DNA of 64,000 nucleotides from Biscogniauxia marginata. Taxonomy: Eukaryota > Ascomycota > Sordariomycetes > Xylariales > Xylariaceae. The stretch is taken from the NCBI GenBank assembly GCA_022695795.1, contig MU404096.1, positions 248,001-312,000 on the forward strand. Reading direction: 5' to 3'. Every line of letters begins with the position of its first letter. Position 1 is the first letter of the stretch. The notes beneath the pieces were generated by a model. That model was not told the DNA's origin and made no database searches. It worked only from the letters and a program-made list of their open reading frames with translations. Both the position numbers and the translations under genes were made by a program. Below are positions 26,269 to 38,200 of the stretch, piece after piece.

Positions 26269-26997
26269 TTACGACTTCTTCTGAGGTTCTTCCAGGATGC
26301 CTTCGGCTTCTAACCTCCGGCGAGCCTCTTCGAGAGCCCAGGTCTGTATTCTGCGAGCGAAGCGTCAGCCGAATGTGTCAGGTAAAACGTAACGATAAGA
26401 GAGAAACCGGCTGTTCACAGAATGACGAATCGGCGGGAAGAATAAACAAAGGCTAAACAACAACTTCGACACGACATCCGCAAGTACTGATGCGCCATCC
26501 TTCCAGCAACCCTGCCGAATCAGCTTCCCCCTTCCGATCCATCTCCAATCAAACCATCCACCCACCCGCCAGAACTCAACTCAACACTAAACCTGCCATT
26601 AAACAGAAAGCACCGCCTTCCCCAATGCATCTCGACAATGACAAGACAAAAAAAAGACTTACGAAGTATCAGGCTTAAACCCATAAGCAACGGCAGCGAC
26701 CAACAAGCTGCCGCAGAAGCCGTAGTAGAAGGGCGTCTCCCAGCCCTCCTTCTGGTACTTCTCGCCGGGCTTGACGCCGAACAGCCACCCCGTCGGGGGG
26801 TCGTACTGCGGGCCGTGCGAGGCCGACGTCCGCGCGCTGGCCGAGAAGCTCCTCCGAGCCGCTATTGTTGTTGTTGGTGCCGAGGATGACGATGACGACG
26901 ATGACGGTGACGGTGACGGTGACGGGGAGGAGGATTGTTTCAGCATGGCGCGCGTGGCCCGCAGGGCCGTGGTGCTGCTGGGGCGGAGGGCCGGCAT
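26269..26997 (-). CDS. NADH:ubiquinone oxidoreductase ESSS subunit (NDUFB11-like)
   Basis: Two exons, 26997-26663 and 26350-26269, join with one split Ser codon to 138 codons; the intron is 312 nt (GTAAGT donor, CGCAG acceptor). The protein is an accessory subunit of the membrane arm of mitochondrial complex I. Recognisable family features are HGPQYDPPTGWLFGVKPGEK, then EGWETPFYYGF leading into a single membrane segment, KPDTS at the junction, and a short C-terminal helix TWALEEARRRLEAEG. The N-terminus is a long Ala/Arg/Ser presequence containing a Ser-Pro then poly-Ser expansion, encoded by a near-repetitive GACGGT/GACGAT stretch. Without exon 2 the protein would stop at the membrane segment, so the spliced model is preferred. 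The small size and large intron make it easy to miss. Confidence 0.88.
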
Positions 26998-29444
26998 GGT
27001 TTGTCGAACGGACGCAACGGAACGGACGGGGTTTGGTTGTTTTTGGGTTCGTGGAGTTGCGGGTTGTGCCGTTGACGATTGACGACGACAAAATGTCGAT
27101 TTCGCGATATATCACCTAGTGTATCGACTTCGGGCTGGCGGGCTTTCTCTATGGTCCGGGAAAAAAAGTTTCTCGTGGTCGTCGTTGACGAAAAGTTTGC
27201 CCTCTTCGTATGCTTTCTTTTCCTTTCCTTTATTCTTTTCTCTTATTCTTCCCTTCCGCTATGCTGGCTTGTTGTTGAAATCGGAGGACCGGGAGGTAAA
27301 AAAAAGGGTTGGTTGGCTGGCTGGCTTGAGTAGTTGAGGTAGGTAGGTAGGTTTTACGTTGAGGGGTTTGCCGGTCGAGGCGATAACGACAAGGTACCGT
27401 AGGTATGTTTAGCTGGTAGCTAGCTAGGTAGGTATCTTCAAGCCCAGGTAGAGTGGAGATTTTGACAGGAAACAAGAAAAAGAAAAGAAAGGTAGAGTAC
27501 GGCGTGGTGACCGTTTTTCCCCAGAGAAAGCGGCGACTGATTGATTGACGTCGGAGGGATGGGACGGGTGAATGGATGGGGAAGATGGAGGTAGTAGGAT
27601 CGTGTGGGATCGATTGGAGTGGTCGTCGGGAAAGTTGGCTATTCGTTCATTCGGTGTACCGTGAGCGACTTAGCACAAAAGGCGGATCTCATGATCACGT
27701 GGCAGGGAGTACCAGGGGACCCATTTTTTCAAAGATCGTCGCCAGAGCTTTTCTTTCTCTTCCTAAAACATTCTCCGTCGCACAGAATGATTCCCCAAAA
27801 CCCTTCTTCTACTAGTCTAGTATTATGTATCAAGAATCAGTCAACAAGCGTAAGTTCTATTTCCTTTGGTTCTTTTCTTCTTCTCTCTCGATTCCGTCTC
27901 AAACCTACCTACGGATTTACCGCGAGAGGCGAGAAGCGATCCTTAACATGATGACAACATACTTCTTAAGAACGGCCAACTGAATCTTTTTCGTGTTGAC
28001 TACCAAAATAAAATCAAGCTCAACAGTCTGACTCAACATCTCAACCCAACGCATCGATCTTGTAGCAGTTTCTTCGTATTTGGGCTCTAGTAACTAACAA
28101 TGGGCTAGGTTGCTATTCTTCGGTGTCGCCCCGAGCTGTCGTCGGGCTTATCAAACTGTCGTTCCGCCTTGTAGAAGATTAAGAGGGGATCTCGATTCAC
28201 TTCTTCGAGTTTGAAGGTAAGAATTGTATGCTTAGGTCTCTGAACTGGGGGGTATCAGAAAAATCCCCCGCCAGTCCATACAAGGTGTGAAATAGATATA
28301 TCGCCTTGCCGTTCGAGGAGACCATGTCTACTACCTATGTATATTATATACTTTAATAAATACAAATTATCTCTTCTAATAAAATTCGCTTGTCAATTTC
28401 CCGACCCCAATCACCACGTAGTCCTAACAGAAACCGTTTCCGCGCTCTCGTCCTCGAGGAATTAAATCTGTAGTCTCTCCACCTTCAATGGCCGAGGACG
28501 TGGCATTCTCGAATTGTGGCCTCCGCGAGATCAAAATTTGCAAGCCCCTCACCGATATCCCCCAAATCCTATCAGCCCAACTCCATCGATATCCAAGGAT
28601 GTTTTCGTACGTTTCAATAGAAGTATGGCTTTCATAACGCTTGCTGTAATAACCACTTATTAGTGGAAGGAAGAGTAAGAGTAAGAAATAGTTATAATAA
28701 ATGGGTTTAAAATATGTTTTATTTATTATCGATCGCGAATCCTTTGTACCAATGCCATGGTAAACAAAGTAAAAAGAGCAGAGTTCCTCCCCTTTCCGAC
28801 GATGCCAGAGGAAAGCGCTTGTTGAGCGCCCTCCTTGTCTACTGTCCCTACATCTATTCAGCGGCAAATAAACGAAAGTGATACCGAGTACATGAATATC
28901 ATCAGCGCGCAGAAACCAAATTTTTGCCTTTGAGACCTTTAGGGGGTAACGAGTGGGTTCGCTGGCCAACTCCCTTCACGTTCGGGGTATCCCATTGAAT
29001 ATTCACATGCTAAAAAAGTATAAAGGTCGCGAACTCTGAACGAAGACGGTACAGATCGCGCTCGCCAAAGTCAGTAGGCTAACCCTAGACCTCTTCTATG
29101 TCCAAAACCCCCTTGTTGCCATCTAGTATATGTAACCATCCGGCCGCGCCTGAGGTTACTCGAGCATGAGGATTTTGGAGAGCGAGGATACGTTTTTGAA
29201 ACTTTAGTCGAAAAAGTCGGGTTCTAATTGTCCGTGATCTCCCCCGTTTGGCTCTTGATAGGTATCTTCTCATCCGTTGGATCCTTTCTAGTTTTCCCCG
29301 AAAAGCCCGAGCCTTCATCATCAGAACCCTCTCTTTACAGCACCACCAACGACCAAGTTCGTCGGATGGCGAAGGCAGGTTTCCAATGAAGGCGAAAAGA
29401 CCCCCTGTCGTTTCTGAAGAGTCACACAAGTTCGAGGCGTCAGA
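26998..29444. other. Intergenic region with one weak open frame
   Basis: About 2.4 kb without a supported gene. A 181-codon minus-strand frame at 28424-28969 has a short hydrophobic stretch but no recognisable domain, no protein-like low-complexity bias and no splice extension, so I do not call it. TAGGTAGG-type motifs cluster at 27330-27350 and 27418-27435. The left end is the probable promoter of the complex I subunit gene. Confidence 0.5.
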
Positions 29445-31291
29445 CTAGAGCTCCTCGTCCTCTTCAATTTTGACCGCAGGCAACGCTTCCTTTTTTTGTT
29501 GGTCCAAAGTGGCTCTACCTAGTACGTCGCCTAGAGCTGAAGGGAAATTAACTGAGCGATCTAGCGTTTCCTCGTCTGCATTTGCTCGGTGCTTCTTTAA
29601 CGGGCTACCAATAGTTGATTCTTCGGTGAAAGCTTGAGACAGAAGATTCGATACTGTGTTGGGGACGGGTTGGTCGGCTGGTGCAGATTCCGTAGGGGTT
29701 GCTTCTCCTGCATTAGGTCCGGCACTGGGCGATTTCCCGTAACTTGATCCATTTGCGCTATCAGGTTCAGCAGAGTGCTGTCTCTTGAGCTATAGAGAAC
29801 CAATTAGCGATTGGATGAACGTGTATAATAATTATAATAATCGTCATTAATAATGGGACTTACTCGAATCCTGTCTATACCAGCTTGTAGTTCTCCTGTA
29901 ACTTGAGCGTCTTCCGGTTCTAGAAGGGTCTTAATGACCTTATCGTCAGAATCTTCTAGTTTGGCGAAGGGATCCTCGTCGTCATCGTCGTCGTCACTAT
30001 CCTCGTCCATAGCGTTGCCGTTGCTCTTCTTCCTAGACTTCCGGCGCTTGGCCGCCTCGGCGTCTTGATCTCGGAAAGCCGAGAATCCTACGGTGCCAGT
30101 GGTTTTGAGAGGACCAAGCCCCGAGAAATCCAACTGGGTCGACCGTCGCTTGCCTGTAGGCGTCTTTTGGGTATCCTTAGCACCGGGACACAATCCCATC
30201 TTTGAGAGCTGACCTGTACAGGGATTAATGAATGAATAATTCCAAATATAGAGAAGTTTCTTACGTTGACCACGGTAAAAGAAGGTGAAGACGGCATATG
30301 GCTTATCTGGACCATCGATTCCCGTTACCGTCTGTGTGCTGATCGTCTTAGGATCCAGCGTCTTGGGTTTGGCGAAGCTAGTGGTATGCTCGACATCTGC
30401 ATCAATCGACCCGTTGGTTGCTCCCTTGTTTCCATTATCGCTCTCGTCGTCATCGTCGTGTGCATCAAACTGGGGCGAATACTCCCCCTTCTTGATCTCG
30501 CCGGATGCAATTACTCGAAACATGGCGACCTTGATTTGACCGGTGGCTTCGGGGGGCTCGTCGTCGTCGTCGGACATGGACTCGATGTCCGAGTTCTCGG
30601 GATTCCTAACGGGTGATTGCTCGTCCTCACCATACGCGAGCGTGTCCCGGCTGCGGCTTTCCCCGGGCTGCGCTGTGGACTTCTGGCGGCGGTGACGACG
30701 CTCGAACTTCTGTCTTCGCTTTTCTACCTTCTCGGCGGCGTCATGGCCCTTCAGGTCCAAGCCATTCAACCATCTTTCCAGGCCGACCTCGCGAAACAGG
30801 AATTCTCTCTCAGCAAGGCCGCCACCCTCGCTCTCTGGTACCTGAACCCACCGGCTGTTGACCCACGTTTCCTCACCGGGGCGCAGCAGCGTGGCGACTT
30901 CTTCTTTGGCGCGTCCGTCGAAGTAGATGTATGCGGCAATGGTCTCATTCTCGGAGTTTGTCATGGGGATATACGGGGTGACGGTGTTGGGGTGCCGAGA
31001 GGGGTCGGAAACAGATGACGGCAGAGGTCCTGCGTAGAGGGGTTTGGGGTAAGGGTTGTCGGCAGTGGCCTTCGGGGTAGTGTACGGGATGGGGTGGCCG
31101 GGCGTCAGCAGAGTGATGGATATGGCGAACTTGGCAGCCTCGTGCCGAGAGGTCTCGGGATTCAGCTGAGGCTGGGGAACCGGTATGTAGGTGCTGAGAC
31201 GGGAGAGACGGGACTGCTTCTGCATGCCATACTCCGGGAGGGGTGCAGAGTTTGCATGGATGCTGACGGCGATGCCCTTGAAGCAGGGCAT
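29445..31291 (-). CDS. Fungal DUF7918-like nuclear-type acidic protein, function unknown
   Basis: Exons 31291-30265, 30213-29864 and 29789-29445 give 573 codons. The first part (about 1-230) is a compact globular region beginning PCFKGIAVSIHAN, with AAYIYFDGRAKEEVATLL and WVNSRWVQVPES, and resembles fungal DUF7918 proteins. This is from recall of the family pattern, not a search. After it come a basic stretch KRRQKFERRHRRQK, acidic Asp/Glu-rich linkers, a second conserved block YAVFTFFYRGQ, a bipartite basic stretch KRRKSRKK consistent with nuclear import, and an acidic tail ending KIEEDEEL. Intron 1 is only 51 nt, a multiple of three and free of stops, so retention would insert 17 residues. 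The open frame extends 73 codons upstream of the chosen ATG, but that part is Pro/Thr-rich leader-like sequence. No enzymatic role can be assigned. Confidence 0.8.
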
Positions 31292-32779
31292 CGTGAATGG
31301 CTGTTCGGTAGGTTGTGGTTGAGCGAGCGTGGCACAAGGAGGTGACGGGTGGGGAGGCTTGTCTTTTGTCAGGATCAAGAAATTGAGGCAGAAATACGGT
31401 GTCAGCTGGTCTCGTCGCGAGGGGCAGATGTCGTCTCGGGGGTCTGGGTGGCCGACTACTCGATCTTGCGGATTTGGTCGGTGAAGGAGAGTTGGGTGTG
31501 TGAGCAGCACGGCGGGACGTGGAAAATCGGTGAGGGTGCAGGAGGGTTCCTTTCAGGGCTCCTCTGCCGACGGCAGTGCCGAGTTATGAATGTGATAGAT
31601 AATGATGCAGAAAGTCTCATTACCTGCCGCCATAGGCCGGTAGCGAGCGAGGGTGCTGGCTGCAGATACTTTGGTAGCGGCTTGTTCTTATTTTCTTTCT
31701 TATTTCCCTTGTGTGCAGATCTCTCGAATTTCACACGAGGGGCGAGCGAAGGCGGCGTAGTGCAACTGCAGCATCGACCTCAGGCTCGGACCGTGGTTGG
31801 ACAGTGTCTCGTGGGATTGCAGTGACCGCTGGGAATTAGAGGCCCGCGAGAGCTCAAGAGCTGGCGAGCTGATGTTGTTTCCGTACTGCTACCTATCGTG
31901 TTCGCATACAAGAAAAAAAAAAAAAAAACTAGTCGGTAGACAAGACGGTGAAAAAAGAGAAAGGAAAAAAGAATAAGTCGAGTCCCGAACATGGGATAGT
32001 TGAGTGAATGGCGGGGGAGGAGACACGATTGGTTGACCCGTGCTTTTTTGGGGGGGGCATCCATCTTGTACACCTTGTCCACCTTGTACAAGTCAAAGCT
32101 GCATAAGTTCTCTAGGTCAAGTCACGGCTGTTAAATTACTCGGGGCTACCTGCCATGGGCCCAGATACCTCTACAATTAGCTACCTACTGTACCTTACCA
32201 GCGAAGAATACAATAATGCTAGCCGTATTACATGTAGTTCTTAGGTATCAAGTGCTCACAACGTTGATTAACACCTTAGCTAAGCCGAGATCGATACAGT
32301 AGCATCAGATTAGAACATTGTCAATTCACACTGTACAACAATAGGGAGTTGGTACCCGTGTTTGGCGACCAAGTCGCCAGCCATTGAATATAATAATTAT
32401 ATTTATTATTCATGAATGTACAATACTTGTGAGGAGGCTATGTCGTTACCAACATACATGATATATGGATTGCAGTAAACCTCGTTAAACTCCAAGCGAG
32501 ATCATGACACTACCTACCTGTGACCGTCATATCTCACGTAATAGAGTGTCTTTCTCAGACAATACTGAAAAAGAAAACCTGACAAATGTTCCGTTATTGA
32601 GCATTATTAGGGGCAGGTTGGATAAGGGGTATCAAATAATACAGACGACTGCTGTCGAAATCATAAACCCCACAAGTCACGGTCTAAGTAACAGATTCTG
32701 CGTGGCGCTTCCTTCCCTTCCCTTCCTTTCTACCAATCATCAACCCAACTCCGACTGCAACCCCAGTCGAGACAACCGC
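31292..32779. other. Intergenic region between the DUF7918-like gene and seipin
   Basis: It contains the probable promoter of the DUF7918-like gene, a 16-18 A run near 31912-31929, an AT-rich patch around 32385-32480, and the seipin 3' region. The + strand open frame at 31349-31825 overlaps the leader of the DUF7918-like gene and has no domain-like features. Confidence 0.5.
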
Positions 32780-34399
32780 TCAAGACAGCTCTCCGCGCGA
32801 GGATCGTCTTCGCAGCAGATTCCTCCCGTCCCCATCTCCTCCCCCCGCGCCGTCATCGAACCCCGTTCGAGTAGTTGAAGAACTAGGTTTATCCTTCCAG
32901 GCCTCCTCGTCTTCTTCGCCCTCATCCGTCTCGTCGTCTGCGTCTCCCGGGGCCCCAACCTGTCGCCGGGGCGTACCGACCGGCGTGTTCTCCCGCTCCG
33001 CACTCTCTTCACGTTTGATTTTCACATCCTCCTCCTCCTCTTCCTCATCATCATCATCGCCCTCGCGTTTCAAGCGCTCATACCCCGGCTTCTCGACAGC
33101 ACCCGCGCTTTCATCCCCGGCGCCGATATCCTCCCGCCTGATTCTAGCCAACGGCTCCCGATTTTGTTCTTCTGCTCTTCCGCCATTCTTACGGCGGCCT
33201 TCAAAGAAGTACCCCAGCGCCAGCCACGCCAGTGCCATGGACAGCATCTCACTGATCCAGAAGACTGTCGTGCAGACCACGAACGAGAGCACACGGTGGT
33301 TATACATGGCCCAACGCACACCCGTGAGTCGGGCTACGAGCGTCACCGTCGCCGAGTAGACTTGTAACGTCTGCCCGGCCTGGACATCGAGCAGCAAAGA
33401 CAACGGCCGCGGGCCGGAGCTGGCACTAGTCAAGTCCGCGAGCAGCAGCTCGCCCATGGACACGGCGAGCACAGCGGTCTCGGACGACGCCGGCGCGAAG
33501 AGCACGCGGTAAAGCAGGAACAGCACGCGCGAGGAAGTCGACACGAGCGGGTCCATGTACGGGATCAGCGCCGGCCGGCGCGACGCGAAGACCACGTTGT
33601 CGGGCGTCACGTGAGCATACGGGTTCTTTGCCGTCTCTTCCATGCCAGAGGCGGAGGAGATGGTGAGCATAGCCGGGTTCGCCGGAGGCTGGGGCGACTT
33701 GAGCGCGTACAGGGCCACCATGAAGTTGCCGCGCGCGAGGTTAGCCGGGGACCGCGGGAGCGTGAGCTCTACCGACACGTCGTAGGCCTGCTCGAGCATG
33801 AGGTTGGGAGAGATGGAGGCGACTCCGTAGGGGTTAAGTGCGGCACTTCACAGCTACGAGTCAGTAGCTCTCCCCATAGCTCCTTTTGATGTATAGCTCG
33901 AGACAAAAACACCTTCATATCCCGTACATGACACTCAAGCCTAGAGACCCTAGATAGGCGGGATGGAGAGATAAATAGGTAGTAGAAGAAGGCAGGGACT
34001 TACTTGTACTGCAGGTGAACCGGGATCGAGACGACCTTCTTCGGGACGTAGTTGTAGTAGAAGACCGGGTACGCCACGGCCGCGACGCACAGCAGGGCCA
34101 AGGACGCCGCGACGAACAAGGCAGTCCCGAGGTATGTCCTCCTCGCCTTCGGCGACACCGCCGCACGAAAGGGGGCCTTGACGTATTCCTACGAAAGAGG
34201 TTATGAGCAGGAAAATCATTATATGTAGTCACTAAGAGAAAGACTTGGCCTCGCGAAGAAAAAAAAAATACCAACCCCCCCCCTCAAAAAATAAAAATCT
34301 TGTTATAGAGTAATGTCGATGGACAACAATGAGATAGAGAGAGGTAAAGACGAGAAGTAGGGAGATAATAAGGGGCGCATTAGCTTAGGTACTCACCAT
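32780..34399 (-). CDS. Seipin (lipid-droplet biogenesis, BSCL2/Sei1 family)
   Basis: Exons 34399-34397 (the ATG alone), 34188-34004 and 33845-32780 give 417 codons. Both introns (208 and 158 nt) have GT donors (GTGAGT, GTAAGT) and AG acceptors. Seipin is an ER membrane protein marking ER-lipid droplet contacts. Topology is as expected: TM1 at about 19-47, a lumenal beta-rich domain with VHLQYNAALNPYGVAS and YDVSVELTLPRSP, and TM2 at about 247-277. The cytosolic C-terminus is long, charged, and rich in Asp/Glu and Arg. The start is unusual because the initiator codon is the whole coding part of exon 1. The alternative is a start further downstream inside exon 2, which would delete TM1, so the spliced start is favoured. 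Identity is strong from topology and motifs. Confidence 0.88.
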
Positions 34400-35267
34400 T
34401 GCTTCTAGCTGAAATACGCAGCTACGGCGCCATCCGGCGCGTCACGTCGAGAGGCGTTCCAGACGTGACAAGACTCAATGAAGCGGCCACGTCGTTGCGG
34501 CTGTCTGGAGATATGTATGATCAAGAGGTGTCGTTGCCGTAGGTGGTACTAGGTTTATATATGTAACAGCATCTACTTCTACTTAATATGGAAGTGCCTG
34601 TCGGCTTTTATTTAAATTCGAAGACCCACGGAGGTCTTGGCGGCCGACGCGCCGCTTCTGCTTGAATTTGGTGGAATGCATGACATGCGACAACGTCATT
34701 TCTCTACCCAAAGTCCAACTTACTACCTACATCACCTGCCATTTCATATAGGTAGGTATCTTAGTAGGTGAAACCAATAAGCGTAATAAATACCTACATA
34801 CCTAGGTATTGACAAGATCATAAACAGCAAAACATCAACGATCGCAAGACACGGTCAAAAACTCACTCGTGCAGTTTTTTAATACCTTTTTCTTCTTGCT
34901 TTTTCTTAAAATCATACATTAAGTCATAAAATGCAGCATCCCGTCTTTTGATCATCTCATCAACAACTTGCACGCGTGCGACTTAATACAAGCTGCATCA
35001 AAGCTCGCTCGCTCGCTTGCTTGCTCCCTTGTACGAAGATAAAAAAAAGATCAGGGACGAGAGTAAAAGAAAGAAAAAAAATTGAACAAGCAAAAAACCA
35101 CCCTCACTCGTTTTATATGCAGCAGCCCATTGCTGCGAAGACGTATCCACAGACGTAGGTATCTCGAAATAAAGTATTTGTAACAACCGAGAACAGACAC
35201 CATCATTTTTGTCCCCCTTTATATGAGACCAAGGTCAAATAACCTCCACTCGGATGGTTTCGACGCT
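34400..35267. other. Intergenic region upstream of seipin and 3' of the F-BAR gene
   Basis: No supported gene. It holds the seipin promoter, TACCTACATA/TAGGTAGG motifs around 34725-34810 including one perfect TACCTAGGTA palindrome at 34799-34808, a GCTC/GCTT-type repeat near 35005-35025, and A-rich tracts. Confidence 0.6.
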
Positions 35268-38200
35268 CTAACACGGCTGAAGGTAGTTGCTAGGAACCAG
35301 TCCGCCTCTCCCAACCCCATTTCCAGAGTGGATTTCCGCTTCCCACCACCCATCGTCCTGGTGTCGAAGGACGGCCAGTATATCCCCCTTGGCGAAGCCG
35401 AGTTCCTCGGGGATCGCCGCCTGGTACATGTACAATGCTCGAGCTGTTTGACAGTTAGCTACCGTAACTTTTTCCATTTGTAAAAAAACACTCTTCTGAG
35501 GAGTCTTACCATAGTGTAGGATGGCACGGCCGTCCCTGGTATATTGCCGGCTTGGATCTGCCACGCTCTTGCTCCGTTGTCTTGTCCCTTGCGCCATCGG
35601 GTCTCGATCTTCATAGTATCCAGTCATGGCGCGCGAGCTAGAACTCGTCCCCGGCCTACCATTACCGTTGCCTCTTCCGCGCATCGATCCGTAGACCGAG
35701 TCCCCGCCGATGGGCGCAAGCTGCATGGCCATGTCGTTTCTACTAACAGGACGGTCATAGCTGCTCCCGTACGGAGATGGGGAAACCGATCGCGCCATAT
35801 CATTCGGCGAGTTTTGCCTGTAATATTGGTCCGACCCGCGTTTCGACCTTATACTAGCAGGCGAGTTTTGCCGCGGGCTGGCACTGTATGGGTTCGGAGA
35901 TACGGAGCGACGCGTGTCTTGGGTGTTAATGTGTATCGGCTCGGTTCTAGGATCAGGCCTAGGATCGGGCCGGGGAGAAACACTTCGAGGAGGCGCTGGC
36001 GATGCTGCACGCGGTACGTCGTGACCACGAGTAGGCGGGCGGGATGGAGCCCTGTTGTATACGGATCCCCTGTTGGAAGCACTCCCATACGATCTGGAAT
36101 CTGGTCGGTTTGATGGGCTGCTGCCATATGCCCTAGATTCTGGCCGATTCGAAACACTGCCGTATGTTCCAGATCCTGGTCGGTTTGGAGTGCTCCCGTA
36201 CGAGCCAGAACCAGGTCGTGCTTGGCTGAACATGTCTCTGGTTTGCTCCACGTATTTTCGCGATGCTTCCTGCATAGCCTTTGATGTCACAGCAGGAGGT
36301 GGAACTCCCAGCCTTTGTATTTGCTGGTCGTAAGACGGCGGCGGCGTTCCTCTTATACCCGCGGATATATCACTACTTCCTCGAGGAGCGGGGGCAGGAC
36401 GTGAGAAGGTCAGGGCTCTATCCTGCGACCTATCGTGTGACCTATCCTGCGATCTGTCCCGCGACCTTTCCTGGGGTTTAGTATCAGGGATTGGGGTGGA
36501 GAGACCATGATAGCGATCCGCAGAGATCCGGCCTACAGATTGCTTATGGCCAGTAACGCCTTTCAACTCGGCTAGGGCGGCAGCGATGGGATCTTGTTCT
36601 TCTTGAGCAGCCGGACTGTTATCCACAGATTTGTTGCGCTTGTCTGTATTGGCAACAGGGAAGACATTTTGTCCCACGTTCAACGCCAAGCTGGCGTTCG
36701 CCTCGATAGGTTCTGGGGTGAGCGTCCTTTCCGCAATCAAGTTCTTCGGCTCTGGCGGCTGATAGGCCTGTGGACGCCGGGAAGCTGGTGATGGCTGAGA
36801 TGGTTGAGATGGTTGAGATGGCTGGGACGGCTGGGACGGCTGGGTTGTCTGGGGCGTCTGGGATGCCACTGGTCCCGGTCCCCATGTGTTCCTGTTTGGT
36901 GGCTGTATATCCTTAGTACTCTTTCTCCGGAATGGGCTATGATTTTGGAAAAATCCACTCCTCCTCTTCATAACGCGTTTCTCTGGTTGCGCCTCGACCT
37001 CAGGGTCCTGCTTCGTAGGTGACACTTTGCCGCTCGGTGGTTCCTGACTAGAGAGCGATGTCGGGTTCGAGATCTCACTATTGTCATCACGACTAGATGG
37101 CCGCGCAGACATGTTCGAACTCGTCGCCGAGTTCATCCCATCCGTACGGCAGAGCATTGTCATTCCATCCATAGGATATGGGTCATGGGGTACAGATGCG
37201 AATTGAGACGCATCATACTGTTGCGCCCCATCTCTTTGACGTCTATCCTGCACAGGCGACATCATAGAGTTTGCCATTTTTGGGGGAGCGATGGCCATCT
37301 CCCTGTTTGACTGCGGTGCGACAAATTGACTAGCATCATATTGTTGCATCCCATTCCCTTGTCTCCTATCCTGAGCCGGCATGACAGAGTTCGGGACAGC
37401 CTGTGGAGCGATTGTCGTCTCCTTACTAGTCGGCGACGCTGCGAAGTTGGAAGCATCATGCTGTTGTACTTTTTGTTGTACCTGCTGCTGCACCTGCTGT
37501 TGCACCTGCTGTTGCACCTGCTGTTGTACTTGCTGTTGTATATGTTGCTGCATTTGTTGCTGCATTTGTTGCTGCATTTTGGAGCTTTGGCGCTTGTCCT
37601 GTGGAGGTATCATAGCACCCGAGCCTCCTTGTAGAGGCATAATTTGCTCCCTCTTAGACGGCGGAGCCGTGAACTGGGGGGGAGGCTCGTACTGTTGCAT
37701 CGCGTTGTCCTGGCGCCGGTCCTGATGAGACACGGAAGAAGTTAACGCTTGTTGCGACGCGGTATTTGCCTTTGTGCCTGTTGGCAGTGGTGGTTCTTGG
37801 TGAGATAAGTCTCGAGCTAGTGCAGAGTTAGGATCATGATGTGATTCAAAGGTAGATGGCTGCGGCGAAGATGTCCGGAATGCCGGATTGATGCTCCTCG
37901 GAAATTGTGCGACAGAGTAGGCATCTTCCTCAGAGATTTCCGATTGGTGATCTTCCACATCCCCTCGGCAAAAGTTGATATACTTCGGCGGATCAGGAAT
38001 CTCTTGACCAGTACCCCTCTCGCTGATGAAGTGCGTAATGTCCTCCTCGACGTCCATCTTCTCAAGAGAAAGTCTTATCTTCTCGCACGAGGCATCATCA
38101 CTAACGCAGACAGTTGAGGAAATATTTGCAAAAGTCCACAGGCTGCTCTTGGTAAAATCCAATCTTTCCTCTTCCAGATCCTGGAACTTGTCGGCTGCAG

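Noticed and set aside
28424..28969. 181-codon minus-strand frame
   Set aside because: Isolated, no recognisable domain, no splice extension and no family pattern; likely chance.
31349..31825. 158-codon + strand frame
   Set aside because: Overlaps the leader/promoter of the DUF7918-like gene; no family features.
37470..37580. CRISPR-like or satellite array
   Set aside because: The repeat is a coding Gln-rich tract without unique spacers.
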